From Bettongia penicillata ogilbyi (taxonomy: Eukaryota; Chordata; Mammalia; Diprotodontia; Potoroidae), in contig JAJHZJ010000009.1 of NCBI GenBank assembly GCA_023548195.1, forward strand, positions 1,469,501 through 1,533,500: a stretch of 64,000 nt of DNA, read 5' to 3'. Under the pieces are notes generated by a model, which ran no database searches, was not told the origin of the DNA, and worked only from the letters and a program-made list of their open reading frames with translations. A program made the position numbers and the translations under genes. Shown in pieces: positions 11,946 to 22,160 of the stretch (positions within the stretch are counted from its first letter, which is position 1; each line of letters opens with the position of its first letter).

Positions 11946-12890
11946 GCTACCCCACTCCCTTCTACAGTGAATAATTAAGCATCATTCTGTATTACTCTAT
12001 GTAGGTGCCTTTGGGGAACTATAATAAGACAAAGTACTGTATGTGGAGAATAGACTTTGTGAGACTGTACAGCTGAAAGAATATCTCTCTAATGAAATTT
12101 ATTTATTAAATGAAAGAGAGAAGGAAACTATAGCATATGTATTGTCTTATCTGTCAAGTCCATTTGTCCGTGAGGGCCCCACATCAAATGAAGTGAACTA
12201 TATAATCTGCTTCCTGAACCAGCAATCCTTCGCTGCTACTATGAAAGGTGGGTTTTGGGGAAATAAGGATTTTTAAAATCAAGTTGCCCCTGGCTGGTTA
12301 ATTGGAAAAACACCATCTTGGTCACATTACAGTATAATTCCCAAGGCTGCCTTTAAAATCCCAAATTCTTTAGTTGGAAAAGTAAAATTGAGCAACATAC
12401 AAAATCTTAAAGTCTTTTTAAAACTTTCAGAAAATACCTTGAGCTTATTATCAAGATCAAGATCATTCAACTCAGTATTCACCACTACATTGCTGAGGGA
12501 AAGTAGTGGGAACAGGAATATGAAGACAGAGTTAGTGAGGAAAGAAATGAAGGGCCCACGACCCTGACTTGGAGATATTTTCAATCTTTTTGATAACTGA
12601 ATCCTGTTATATTGAAGAATATGGAGGGAGGGGAAAATTCAACAATTGCTTCCCATCAGGAAGCTTGTAATTTAGATGGAGAGAAAGAATAAAGCGTTTT
12701 CGTGGAACAAGTATCAATTGTACTCATTAAATGACTTTTTAAAAAAAATCTTGCTTTAATGATAATGAGAGGTATACTAAAACCAGATGAACCTCAGCGA
12801 ACTAAAGTTAAAAGAAGGTTCTTGCAAATTGCAGAGTAATATTATTTCTATCATCAAAATACTGAACTTTGGCCCAATTTTAAGCTCAAT
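11946..12890. other. Unassigned, contains a 77-codon frame of unknown meaning
   Basis: The frame at 12043-12276 (+) has a plausible composition but matches nothing I recognise. It lacks an obvious promoter or splice sites. The flanks are LINE-1 sequence. I regard it as either chance or a degraded element. Confidence 0.35.
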
Positions 12891-12894
12891 TACC

Positions 12895-13235
12895 TGAACC
12901 AAGTAGCCAGTAAAATAACAATTCTATTGATAAAGAGACTCTATTACTTGTAAAAGGGAAGCACAAAATTTTTTTAACAAAATACAAAACCCACTCCTGT
13001 TAAAAACACTAGAAAGCATAAGAAATAGATAGGGCTTTTCTTAAAATAAGTGGTAGCGATCTAAAACCAAGAACAAGCATGATCTGTAACGTCGATAAGC
13101 TAGAAACGGTTCCAGTAGGATCAGAGGTTAAGCAAGAATGTCCATTATCACCATGACTACGATATTGCACAGTGCTTCATTACTTGTGGTAATGGGGAAT
13201 TGGGTAGCATGGATAATTGAGATTTATAGGTTATC
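12895..13235 (+). mobile_element. LINE-1 ORF2 reverse transcriptase fragment
   Basis: Sense-strand LINE-1 reverse transcriptase coding DNA. The run 'acaaaatacaaaacccactcctgttaaaaacactagaaagcata' corresponds to the block after motif A (DKIQHPFLLKTLESI-like). Further on, 'ggttaagcaagaatgtccattatcacca' corresponds to motif B (GVKQGCPLSP-like) at about 13122-13155. Stops and indels break every frame. Confidence 0.75.
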
Positions 13236-13374
13236 AAAACCTTATTGAATCAGTAATTACAACCTTCACCAGAATTCTTTAGAGCTACCAGCAGTATCTG
13301 AAAGTAATGATTTGGACTTCTTTTTGCTGCCTGTTTATCCAGTGGTTAGTTTTTAAGTTCAGTTGTTTTTCTGT

Positions 13375-13592
13375 CATGCCTGACAGACCCTATTTGGAGT
13401 TTTCTTGGCAGAGATAACATTTCCCAGCTCACATTACAGATGAGAAAACAGAGGCAAACAGGATTAAGTCACTTGCGCAGGGTCATACATCTAGTAAGTG
13501 GCTGAGGCTGGGCTTGAACTTATGGCATGAGTTTTCCTGACTCCTGGCCTAGCATTCTATCCACTGCCCTACTGCCCAGCTGGCTACCACCT
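13375..13592 (-). mobile_element. Mar1-like tRNA-derived SINE, antisense
   Basis: Antisense order: '...tttggagttttcttggcagaga', 'cattacagatgagaaaacagaggcaaacaggattaagtcacttg', 'cagggtcatacatctagtaagtgg', 'ttcctgactcctggcctagcattctatccactg'. These are the standard boxes of the marsupial Mar1-type SINE in reverse. Its tRNA-like head lies at the right end. Confidence 0.85.
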
Positions 13593-13594
13593 AG

Positions 13595-15665
13595 TGGTCA
13601 GGAATCTAAAAGTAGTGAGACGGCCAAAGTACAGATCATGAGAAGGAAGAGGGTGAGAAGCAAGTTGTCTGAAAAATCTGCAGTAGCAGTTAATGTCAGA
13701 ACCTTGTCATGTAGCCAACAAGGTGGGGGGAAAGCATTTGTTCTAGTGCCCCCTAACTCTCCAAATAAATCCTAAGACCCCAAAAGAAGAATTAGGTGCC
13801 AAAAGTACAGCGGTTACAACTTACCACTTCACAGGAAAGCACAGATCCCAGCTAAACAGTCTTATTAATAACAGTGCGGTGTACTAATCTCTAACATGCT
13901 CAACTCCCACTAACCTCTTCACTCCAGGAGAGCACAGAAAACAATGCATGGACTTGTACTTTGGGACTAAATGCTGCCAGATGGCCTAGAAGGGAAAATT
14001 GTAAGGTAGGAGGGAGGAATGTTTCTTCCTGGATTAGGGAATTCTAGGCAGAAACTGCCCAGAAAACTGACTCCATCCTCCCCCAATATTGCAAAAAGGG
14101 GTAAATATTTCCTGAGCTAATTCAGAGAAGTAAAGAAGGGAAGGAATTTGGGCAGGAGCCTTTGTGTGGGACTGCACAAGGCCTGAAGGAAAGGGATTTA
14201 GAATCTAGCTTGGACCGTTTTTGTCCCCCCAGAAATTATTTGGGCAGGGACAAGGGTCTAAGCTGGCGAAGAGTAAATTCTTTGACATGGGAGGAGGTTG
14301 AAACAGCTTTGAGGTACAGATCTGGGGATTAAACCCAACATTAAAATGAGGAGAAGCCAGCAAGTAAGCTGGAAAAAAAAATAAAACCACATAAGGTCTG
14401 AGAATTAAGAAAATTCACTTAAAAACCAAGAACACAAGCAGATAAGTAAGATTCAAAAATTAGGAAAATGAATAACAAAACATCTTAAAAGATTACAAAC
14501 TTCTTTAAATACTTAGTTTTAAATGTTTCTTTTGTTTTAAGTAAGTTTGCAAAACAGAACCAATTGAACCAACACCTGATGAAACAACCCTGTGGATTCC
14601 CAGGAGTATAGAACTGCGGGAAGAGGTTCCAGAATGATTCAAAAGAGAACTCGATCATGGGAACAAAAGGGAGAATATGCACCCTTAACGGCAGAAATAA
14701 TTAAAAAATAGAGAAATGAATCCGCTGAGATGAGTCTTTCCCAGAGGAAGCAAGAGAAAGAACAGAATGGGAATACTGATACGTGGTCTTGTGATCGGCA
14801 TTTTCTCCAAACCTTAAAACCTCTCAAAACTCTCCAAAATAAGAATTACATGGAAGAGGTAAACTAATTGTAGCTGTTTCCACAGGCCAAGGAAGAAGCA
14901 AGTCTAACAAAGTAATCTGATGAATTAGAAGGAGAGAAGGCAAATTCCTAATGATATCCCTCAACACCCCTCCCTTTTCCAGTTTCCTTACTCCAACAGG
15001 GCTGCACAACCAGCCCTACAAACTTGTTGTGCAGTAGTATCCATTCAGCAGTTTCATTGCTGCCATTGCAATCTCATTTAAAAGAAAAAAAAACCAGAAA
15101 GGATTTTTCTGCTCTTAAAAAAAGAAAGAAGGGTAGAGACTTATAAGCTTTTCTTAGTAAAAGAACACCTGGAAATAAAAGGAGATAGAAGTGATGGTAA
15201 AGGAACCAGCTCAAAGAATATTCTTCTCGGCTAAAGGAAGATATAATTTGTCATGAGAAATAAGGGCCTTGTAATTGGTCCAATGGGAAGAGAATTATTT
15301 AAAAGAACAAGTTAAGAAATCCTTATTAGAAAAAGTACAGAAGAAACGAAGTTGGAAGGGAACAGTAGAAGGTTTTGAATTAACCACATAACTGAAAGTA
15401 GGGGAAAGAGGGGAAGAATTATATAACTGTATAAAGGAGAGAAAGAAATAAGTAAAACTCCCAAACAGCTGACAAATGAAACATGGGCAGGGAGAGAATA
15501 TAAAATTGAAGAAATTGCTGGAGAAATTAGAGATTAAAGTCTTATTGCGTTTGCTACATAGGACCACTGAAGAATATATTTCTCAAGATACCTTGAAAGT
15601 TTTACAAAACTTGATTGCCTTAGGGCATAGGGATATTGCAAATGAATGTGAAGAGGGAGATCTTA
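13595..15665. other. Purine-rich block, unclassified
   Basis: Two kilobases between LINE-1 fragments with no recognised repeat core. They hold several short open frames, the longest useful one at 15476-15694 (+, 72 codons, leucine- and lysine-rich at its start). The A/G bias on the plus strand resembles retroelement coding strands. I found no reverse transcriptase, integrase or gag motif that would let me name it. It could be a very old endogenous retrovirus interior or the 5' part of the neighbouring LINE-1. Confidence 0.3.
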
Positions 15666-15669
15666 ACAC

Positions 15670-16440
15670 AATAAAAAATTACAATCAGTCATGAAATCCT
15701 AAATAACATACGAATCAAAGAACAAATCATAGGAATAAGTTACATGGAAGGCAAAGACAGTGGCTAAACAACATACCAAAATTTCTGGAATACATCTAAA
15801 GCAATACTTGGGGAAAATTGTGCCCCCAATCACGTACCTTAGCAAAACAGAAAAAGAGAATTAATTATGCATTAAAAAATCAGACACCAAAACAAATCAA
15901 ATTCAGAATAAGTACAAACATCTTCAAAATCAGAGGAAAAATAAATTGGAAAGACTGTAGAACTGAAAAAACAAGAATAAATGCTGGTTCTTTTAACATT
16001 AACAAAATTGATAAACTAATAAAACTGATAAACTTTTAGCATCAACAAAACTGATAAAGACATTAAAAAGAAGGCAAACAAATCAATAAAATAAAAAAAT
16101 GTATAATATGAACTCACAAAAAAAAAAGCCCAAAATCAAAACTGTCAGAGCCTATTATGCACAGTTATAGTTCAAGAAAACTGGAAACACAAAAGATTGC
16201 CTTCAAACTTATAAACTATCCAAATTAATAGACACAACACCACAACAATATCTTGAGTAATCCAACCTTAGAAAAGGGAAATAAAGCTAGCTATAAAGTG
16301 ACTAGGGATGGGAGATGGGAGGAATAATCCTGGTGGCTCTACAAGAGAATTCTTTACAACTTTTAAAGAAGAACTAGTGCAATATCAGTGCTTATATATA
16401 AGAAAAACAAAAAGTATAGGCTTATAGAGATCTCTTTTTA
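15670..16440 (+). mobile_element. LINE-1 ORF2 fragment (endonuclease to reverse transcriptase linker), part 1
   Basis: Sense LINE-1 ORF2 DNA. 'cgaatcaaagaacaaatcata', 'ctggaatacatctaaagcaatacttgggg' and the K/N/Q-rich segment to 16040 follow the order of the linker between the endonuclease and reverse transcriptase. Stops occur in all frames. The copy is interrupted on the right by the RTE fragment and appears to resume after 17140. Confidence 0.75.
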
Positions 16441-16517
16441 AATCATAAAAAGTATCTCTTGATGTGGGTCAAAAAGAAGAGTATAACGGCTAGCTTGAAG
16501 CTTAACAAAAAAAAAAA

Positions 16518-17136
16518 GATCTTGGCAGCTGGTCCCATCACTTCCTTTCGAATCGAGGTATAAAAAATAGAAGCAGTATTAGATTTTATACTGTTGGGCT
16601 CAGAGATCACTGTAGGCAGTGACCATAGCCATAAATTAAAAGATGTTCCTTGGAAGGAAAACCATGGCAGATCTGGACAGCATACTAAAAAAAGACATCA
16701 GCTTGCTGACAGTAGTCTCTCTAGTCAGTGCTGTACTTTTTCCAGTAGCAATGTCTGGCTGTGAAAGTTGGACTACAAGGAAAGCTAAGTACCACAGGAT
16801 TGATGGTTTTTGAATTGTGGTGCTGGAAAAGACTTTTGAGAGCTTCTTGAACAGTAAGGAGATCAAATTAGTAACTAAAAAGTTTAAATATGTTGGCCAC
16901 ATAATGAGAAGACAGGACTCGTTGGAAAAGAGCTTGATTCTGGGAAAGATTGAAGGTAAAAGAAAAAGGATAGGGGAATAGGAGATGAATAGATAGTGTC
17001 CATGTCATGGAAACAGCCAAAGAGAGCTTGAACAGACTTCAGGAGATGGTGGTGAAAGACAGAAGGGCCTGGTGTGCTGTGTGCCATGGTGTCACAAAGA
17101 GTCAGGCATGAATGAATGAATGACTGAACAAGTCTG
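16518..17136 (+). mobile_element. BovB-like RTE LINE, C-terminal ORF2 and 3' end
   Basis: Sense-strand RTE DNA. It starts at 'aaagatcttggcagctggtcccatcactt'. It passes through the block 'ctgtaggcagtgaccatagccat', 'tccttggaaggaaaaccatggcagatctgg' and 'gtctggctgtgaaagttggacta', and ends 'gtcacaaagagtcaggcatgaatgaatgaatgactgaaca'. These are the landmarks of the BovB/RTE C-terminal region and its hallmark 'KESDTTEQ'-type end. Stops and indels break the frame. It sits inside old LINE-1 ORF2 DNA. Confidence 0.85.
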
Positions 17137-17139
17137 TCT

Positions 17140-17690
17140 AAGACCAGGAGCAAGTGCGTGCAATGGGAGTACATACAAGTTTTACCAATAAACGAGAGTA
17201 CCCTCCATGTAATTGTAGAAACTCTAGCACTAGCATTAGGGCAAGAGAAAGAACTTCTAGTAAAGAGGAGAGGCAAGACTATCTCTGTTGATTATATAAT
17301 GATTTACTTCGAAAATCTAGGAAAGCAGTGAAGAAACAAATTGAGAAAATTAATAGCCAAACTGTGGGCTACCAAATAAACCCACAAAAATCAGCAGTAT
17401 TTCTAAATAACAGCAACAAGATTCATGAGACAATAATAAAAAGGGAAATCCTATTCAAAAGAACTACCAAATACATAAAACATTTTGGAGTTATTCTGGT
17501 GAAGCACACTTAATTCTTACATAGATTCAATTACAAAATGTACCTTAGAGAAATAAATCACAACTTAAGAGAGCTTAGAGGAATATTTAGTACTCAAAGC
17601 TGGGCTATACCAACATAGTAAAAATGACAATATTGCCCAAGTCAACTTACAAATTTAATATAGCAATTAAACTAAGGAATGTAAAGGATA
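17140..17690 (+). mobile_element. LINE-1 ORF2 fragment, part 2 (after reverse transcriptase core)
   Basis: Sense LINE-1 DNA downstream of the catalytic core. The segment at 17290-17320 aligns to the block around the active-site aspartates, here reading 'gttgattatataatgatttactt' instead of a DD pair. 'caaataaacccacaaaaatcagcagtatttct' and 'acatagtaaaaatgacaatattgccca' follow in the expected order. Confidence 0.8.
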
Positions 17691-18055
17691 CAAGATGAGT
17701 AGGGGAGCAGACCATCCTGCCAACTCCATTCATTATGAGGAGATTTATCTATTCTGCCCTGATGGGCCAGTTGTAGGGGTGCACACCCCCTGAGACAGTA
17801 CTGAGATATGGAAGAGAGAGAGGCCTCTACCAGCTTGGGTTAATGGAGGGAGGGGGTGTTACTCATGACACCCAGTCCTTGATGTCAAGAGAACAAAGTT
17901 GGATCCTCACATTAACCCCAGGACAGGTCAGATGTGCAGGGATGGCCCACGGTCCCATGTTAGTTTTCCTGTCGGATAGTCAGACCTTTTGTTGTTTACA
18001 TTCTTCTGGTCGTTTTCTCACTGTGGCTACCATGGTACAAGGGGATACTTTACAG
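17690..18055. mobile_element. Unclassified ~360-bp insertion splitting LINE-1 ORF2
   Basis: LINE-1 sequence stops near 17690 and resumes at about 18055 with 'aataacaattcatttggaggaacaaaag'. The inserted DNA is markedly more GC-rich than its surroundings and matches no family I know. 'tacaag' occurs near both junctions and could be a short target duplication. It might be a solo LTR or a non-autonomous DNA element. I see no AATAAA and no clear terminal inverted repeat. Confidence 0.45.
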
Positions 18056-18815
18056 AATTTGGGGAAATAACAATTCATTTGGAGGAACAAAAGCTTTTGG
18101 TTTAAAAACAAACAGAAAGAAAGCTCAGTGGAACTAGAATGGACTAGACGTGGAGAATCCAAGGTAATGGAACTCTAGTTATCCATTGTTTAGTACACTT
18201 CAAAATACAAATAAATTAGGAAAGAATTCCCTCTTTGTTGACAACTGTTGGAAAAACTGGAAAGCAGCCTGACAGAAATTGATCTTGGCATAACATCTTA
18301 AACCTTATTCCACATTAAATTCTAAATGGATGTCACCTGAATGTTAAACATCATACAAGAAGAAAAACAGATCGTATACGTTTCATAGCCATGAACTAGA
18401 GATGAATTCTTAAACAAAAAGTAAAGTAGAAAGTTAGATGTGATTGAAAAGTTTTTAGACAAAATAAATGCATCTAGGATGAGTGGGGAAGCAGTAACTG
18501 GAAAATTTTGTCTATCATATTTCTTATAAGAGAATTTGATGTCCAAGATACATAGACAACCAACAAGTAGACAAAAATCCATTCCCTGACAGATTATTAA
18601 AAACATTTCACAAAAGCAGAATTACAAGTCATTAACAACATATGAAAGAATTCTCCAAATCACTAATAACAAGAGAAAGACAAATCAGAACAGGTGGGAG
18701 TGGGGAGGGGTGAGGAATTCACCTCATATGCTCTAAATTGGCAGAGGACAAAAGATGGTGGAAGGGTTGTGGAAAGACAGGCACACTAATACGTTGTTGG
18801 TGCACAAAGCCTCAG
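18056..18815 (+). mobile_element. LINE-1 ORF2 fragment, part 3 (C-terminal end)
   Basis: Sense LINE-1 ORF2 C-terminal coding DNA. 'tttggaggaacaaaagc' leads to 'gaattctccaaatcactaataacaagagaaa' and 'gtggaaagacaggcacactaatacgttgttggtg', which is the cysteine-containing end of ORF2 in decayed form. It completes the chain of pieces that begins at 15670. Confidence 0.75.
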
Positions 18816-18829
18816 TTTTTCTCTAGGAC

Positions 18830-18852
18830 ATTGGATTGGATTGGATTGGATA
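18830..18852. repeat. (GGATT)n short tandem repeat
   Basis: Four and a half copies of 'ttgga' lie in tandem directly after the LINE-1 fragment. Confidence 0.85.
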
Positions 18853-18854
18853 GC

Positions 18855-19050
18855 TCCCAAAGGCCCTTCCAGCTTTTGTCTTTGTTGCTTCTCTGGACAC
18901 ACACCCTTGTTACTACCCAACTTTACTCTTCCTGAATTGTCTTCTCTCAAACCCGGTAAACTCTCCCCTGCCTAATTCCAGAATAGATACCATATCTTTC
19001 CTCACAAATAGCATATCCTCTATAAGCCTTCTTACTACCTCTCAGCATGT
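18855..19050. other. Possible L2 3' fragment, weak
   Basis: The stretch is pyrimidine-rich and resembles L2 C-terminal coding DNA in composition, but it has no diagnostic word. Confidence 0.3.
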
Positions 19051-19054
19051 TTCT

Positions 19055-19240
19055 TAAGTATTGTGGCAAGATAAAGATGTTGAATTTTAAATCAGTGGTT
19101 TATTTTTGAATCCCAGCTCTTTGGTGAAAAGGAAAATCTTTTTGACTTTCTAAGCTTGATTTTCCTCATCTGTAAAATAAAGTGGCAGGACTTGATCTCT
19201 AAAGGTTCTGAATTCTGTGATCCAGCACTACATCAGGGAG
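19055..19240 (+). mobile_element. MIR-type SINE, sense
   Basis: 'gttgaattttaaatcagtgg', 'ttttcctcatctgtaaaataaagtggcaggacttgatctctaaaggttctgaattctgtgatcc' is the sense MIR core and 3' half. Confidence 0.75.
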
Positions 19241-19254
19241 CATTTCCTATTTAT

Positions 19255-19305
19255 CTAGTACCTAATACTGTGTCATGTACATAGAAAGTGCTTATGAAAT
19301 GATGA
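19255..19305 (+). mobile_element. L2 3' end fragment
   Basis: 'gtgtcatgtacatagaaagtgcttatgaaatgatgaatga' is a decayed L2 terminus. Confidence 0.55.
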
Positions 19306-19424
19306 ATGAACATAGGTCTTCAGAGAGCTCTGCATAAATGTTAAGTCATTGGAAAAGGCTTAGTGGAAGAGGAAGTGATGAGATGAAAGCTGATCTTACA
19401 GGATGAAGGAGATTTGATGTCAGT

Positions 19425-20500
19425 TACCAAATACTCATCAAGTTCCTACTATGTGACAGGCTCTGTGCTCGGTACTGGTTAGTTATATAGAAGTACAGGA
19501 GATGGGCATTCTAGATGGAAAAGACAGTGTCTTCAAAAGCATAGAAGCTAAGATGAGCTCGGAATCATTTTAAATGAACTTCACAAGAAGATGACAAGAC
19601 TGCGTAGAAGATTCTCATTGGAGGGTAGTGGGAAGTAAGGTTGGAGGTAAGAAAAAGGACCCAAGAAGGACCAAGCCAGGTAGTTATGGAGGCCCTGAAT
19701 TATGAGGCAGAGATTGAGTCTTGATGTAACAAGGAAAGGAGGCCCTGAAGGTATTATCAATTCGACAAGCATTTATTAACTTCTTGTTATGTATGAGGCT
19801 CTATGAAAGATTTGGGGGATATAATGACAATAGTGTTTCGTTTTTGACCTGGAAAAGCTTATGTTCTCTTGGGAAGACTAACGTGTACAGAAAAATAAAT
19901 AACAAATATGTAGAAAACAAATACAAAATCATGTTTCTTTAGAAGGGGAAAGACTAGCAGCTAAGCAGATCAGGCCAGGCCCCTCAGAGCTGAGCCTGGA
20001 AGGGAGGTAGAGGTGCCAAGAGGAAGGTGAGGAGGCAGCACATTTCAGACACAGGGGAATGTGAAGGACACCATGTAGGCCAGTTTGGCTAGAACATGTT
20101 CAACCAAGATAAAAAGTTAGGAAATATCTATTTGACACTTTGTGGAGGACAGATTAGCGAGGGAAGAGACCACATACAGGAAGACTACTTAGGAGGCTGT
20201 TGTAATAACTCAGGTACAAGGTCATGAGGGTGATTGTGATGAGTGGAGAGAAGGTAAATGGACCTTGAAGGTAGGATGGACCAGGCAGAGTAACTGGTTA
20301 GAAATGGGGAATGAGGGGGAATAGCTGAGTGTGACTCCTAGGCTACAATCTAGGTTAGCAGGAAAGGAAGGGTGCTGTCTTGAACATAAAAAAGGTAGTT
20401 AGAATGAAGTAGGACGAGGGCGTAAGAGTAAGTTCTGTATTAGATATGTTGATTTTGAAATGCCTGTAGGACATCAGTGTGTTTTGATTTCAGTATAGTT
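19425..20500 (-). mobile_element. L2 LINE, antisense, in two or more pieces
   Basis: Two antisense L2 starts occur: 'actcatcaagttcctactatgtgacaggctctgtgctcggtactgg' at about 19430 and 'acaagcatttattaacttcttgttatgtatgaggctctatg' at about 19765. After each comes the usual antisense L2 reading, with 'ggaggcagcacatttcagacacaggg', 'gaggctgttgtaataactcagg' and 'gttgattttgaaatgcctgtaggacatcagtg' in order. Two starts suggest two overlapping insertions. Confidence 0.7.
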
Positions 20501-20504
20501 TTCA

Positions 20505-22065
20505 TGTCTGTAAAGCTAGTAACAGAAAATGTATCATCCTGTTTATATTTAATAAATAAAATCAATTATAAAGATGGGCTAGGAAACTTTTTTAAAAAAT
20601 CATGGAATGAAATTCTGTTGGCCACTTAATGGAAAAATGTCTATGAGTTGCATAATCCTTTCAAAGACAGAAAAGAAGCTGTAGTTGTTGACCTTAAAAA
20701 GCAGGAGACAAGACTTAAATGTATGCAAAGCTGTGGAAATAGTGAAGAGATTTACTTACTGGATTGCCAAAAACTTCTGACGGGTGCATCACATCCTTGA
20801 AAGAAAGATTTGAATTATTAAAACTGCCTTTGTGTTTATTAAGTTGAACATCTACTGAGAGGATTACAAGAAGAAATAAGCCTGTAGATTTGCATGGATG
20901 TTATTTTTAATGAGTGCCAAAGCTAAACTGACCTTGGTGAGCTACTGCAGGAACTACCTACAAAGAAATGGTTTCTTCAGTGAAGGCAGAAATACAGTGC
21001 CAGACATAGGTCATATATTTTTCAAATATGTTTCTTAGGAAAATAAACATGCGTTCGTGGAGGTCATTTTGTTAGAAAATTGAAGTGTAATCCAAGGGAA
21101 AACACTGCAAAGACAGATTGTATTCCTAGCAAAACATTCCTTGTTTGCATTTTATATCAAGGAGCAAACATAAAATTACGTGAAGTTGTTGACTTTGCTC
21201 CTGCTATAAAAATCCTTAAAACTAACTTTACAGATTGAAAGATAAAAATTGATTTAAATTTTTACAAGAAATCTGTCGGTTAATATATTAAGTTTATATC
21301 TTATATGCAAGCAAATGAATTGATAGTGTTGATTTTCATACAGAAGAAATACTTTCACTTAGTGCTTAGTTTTAATACTAAATATGTTCTAGAAATGTTT
21401 TATGACTGTAATCTACTTTGACTCACTATATTTATTTAAACGTACAAATTTTAACAACTCATTGAAGTTCTCAGAACTATATATTAAATGAGTAGAGACA
21501 ATGTGAGTTAAGCCCAGTAGAGAAATGCATAGAATTGGATTAATTTCTGAAATACTCTGTTGTCAGGTATGTTATCTCCTCCTTATCCTCCTTATTTAAA
21601 TATGGCAAATTGTTCCGTCCCCCCAATAAATATAGAAAGCAAATATTTTATTTTAGGGCATTTTCAAAATATTTCTTTATACAACTTGAAGTAGAGTTAA
21701 TCACTTTTTACCCCATTCCCTTAAATTCCTTACTGATTTTAAATTGTAACTCTTCAGAAATGTTTTTAATGAAAGCTTTGGTGCCACTGAGCACTCATAG
21801 GGATTTAGTCTTCAATTATGTGGGATTGTGGTAGATAGCAGATTATACTTCTTTGCAGTTGATGCAGTGTCTTAGAGGAACTGACATTTATGCTTTTGAT
21901 CCTAATGTCAGAAAGAGAGTATAGAAATTTGTCATTTACTCTGTCTTAAAAGCAGACAGAATTTAAATAAGAGGATTTTTTTTGCAAGCTATAAAATGCA
22001 AAGTATAAGTCTTTTGAAAAAGCCTTGATGACCTGAATGTTTTTCCTTTGTTTTTCTTTCTCTAG
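20505..22065. other. Low-repeat tract
   Basis: AT-rich sequence without a repeat that I can name and without a long frame. It precedes the exon candidate at 22066. Confidence 0.5.
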
Positions 22066-22160
22066 GTGCTTGGCAAGGGACTGAAGGTTTGATTCAAATA
22101 CGATTTGAAAGTTTGAAACCAGAGATGCACTAGAATTTAGAGTGTTTCATTTGGGATAAG
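22066..22160 (+). other. Candidate non-coding (UTR, lncRNA or poison) exon, 95 nt
   Basis: A 30-base pyrimidine-rich tract ending in TCTCTAG directly precedes position 22066. The segment ends in ATAAG followed by GTAAAG, a good 5' splice site. All three forward frames contain a stop within the segment, so a wholly coding exon is excluded. A 5'/3' untranslated exon, a lncRNA exon or a poison exon would fit. It lies in a 4.3-kb tract nearly free of repeats. This is a sequence-only prediction. Confidence 0.4.

Noticed and set aside
12043..12276. 77-codon plus-strand frame with protein-like composition
   Set aside because: It has no recognisable domain, no splice sites and no promoter, and it is flanked by LINE-1 sequence. 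It was kept only as a note in the unassigned block.
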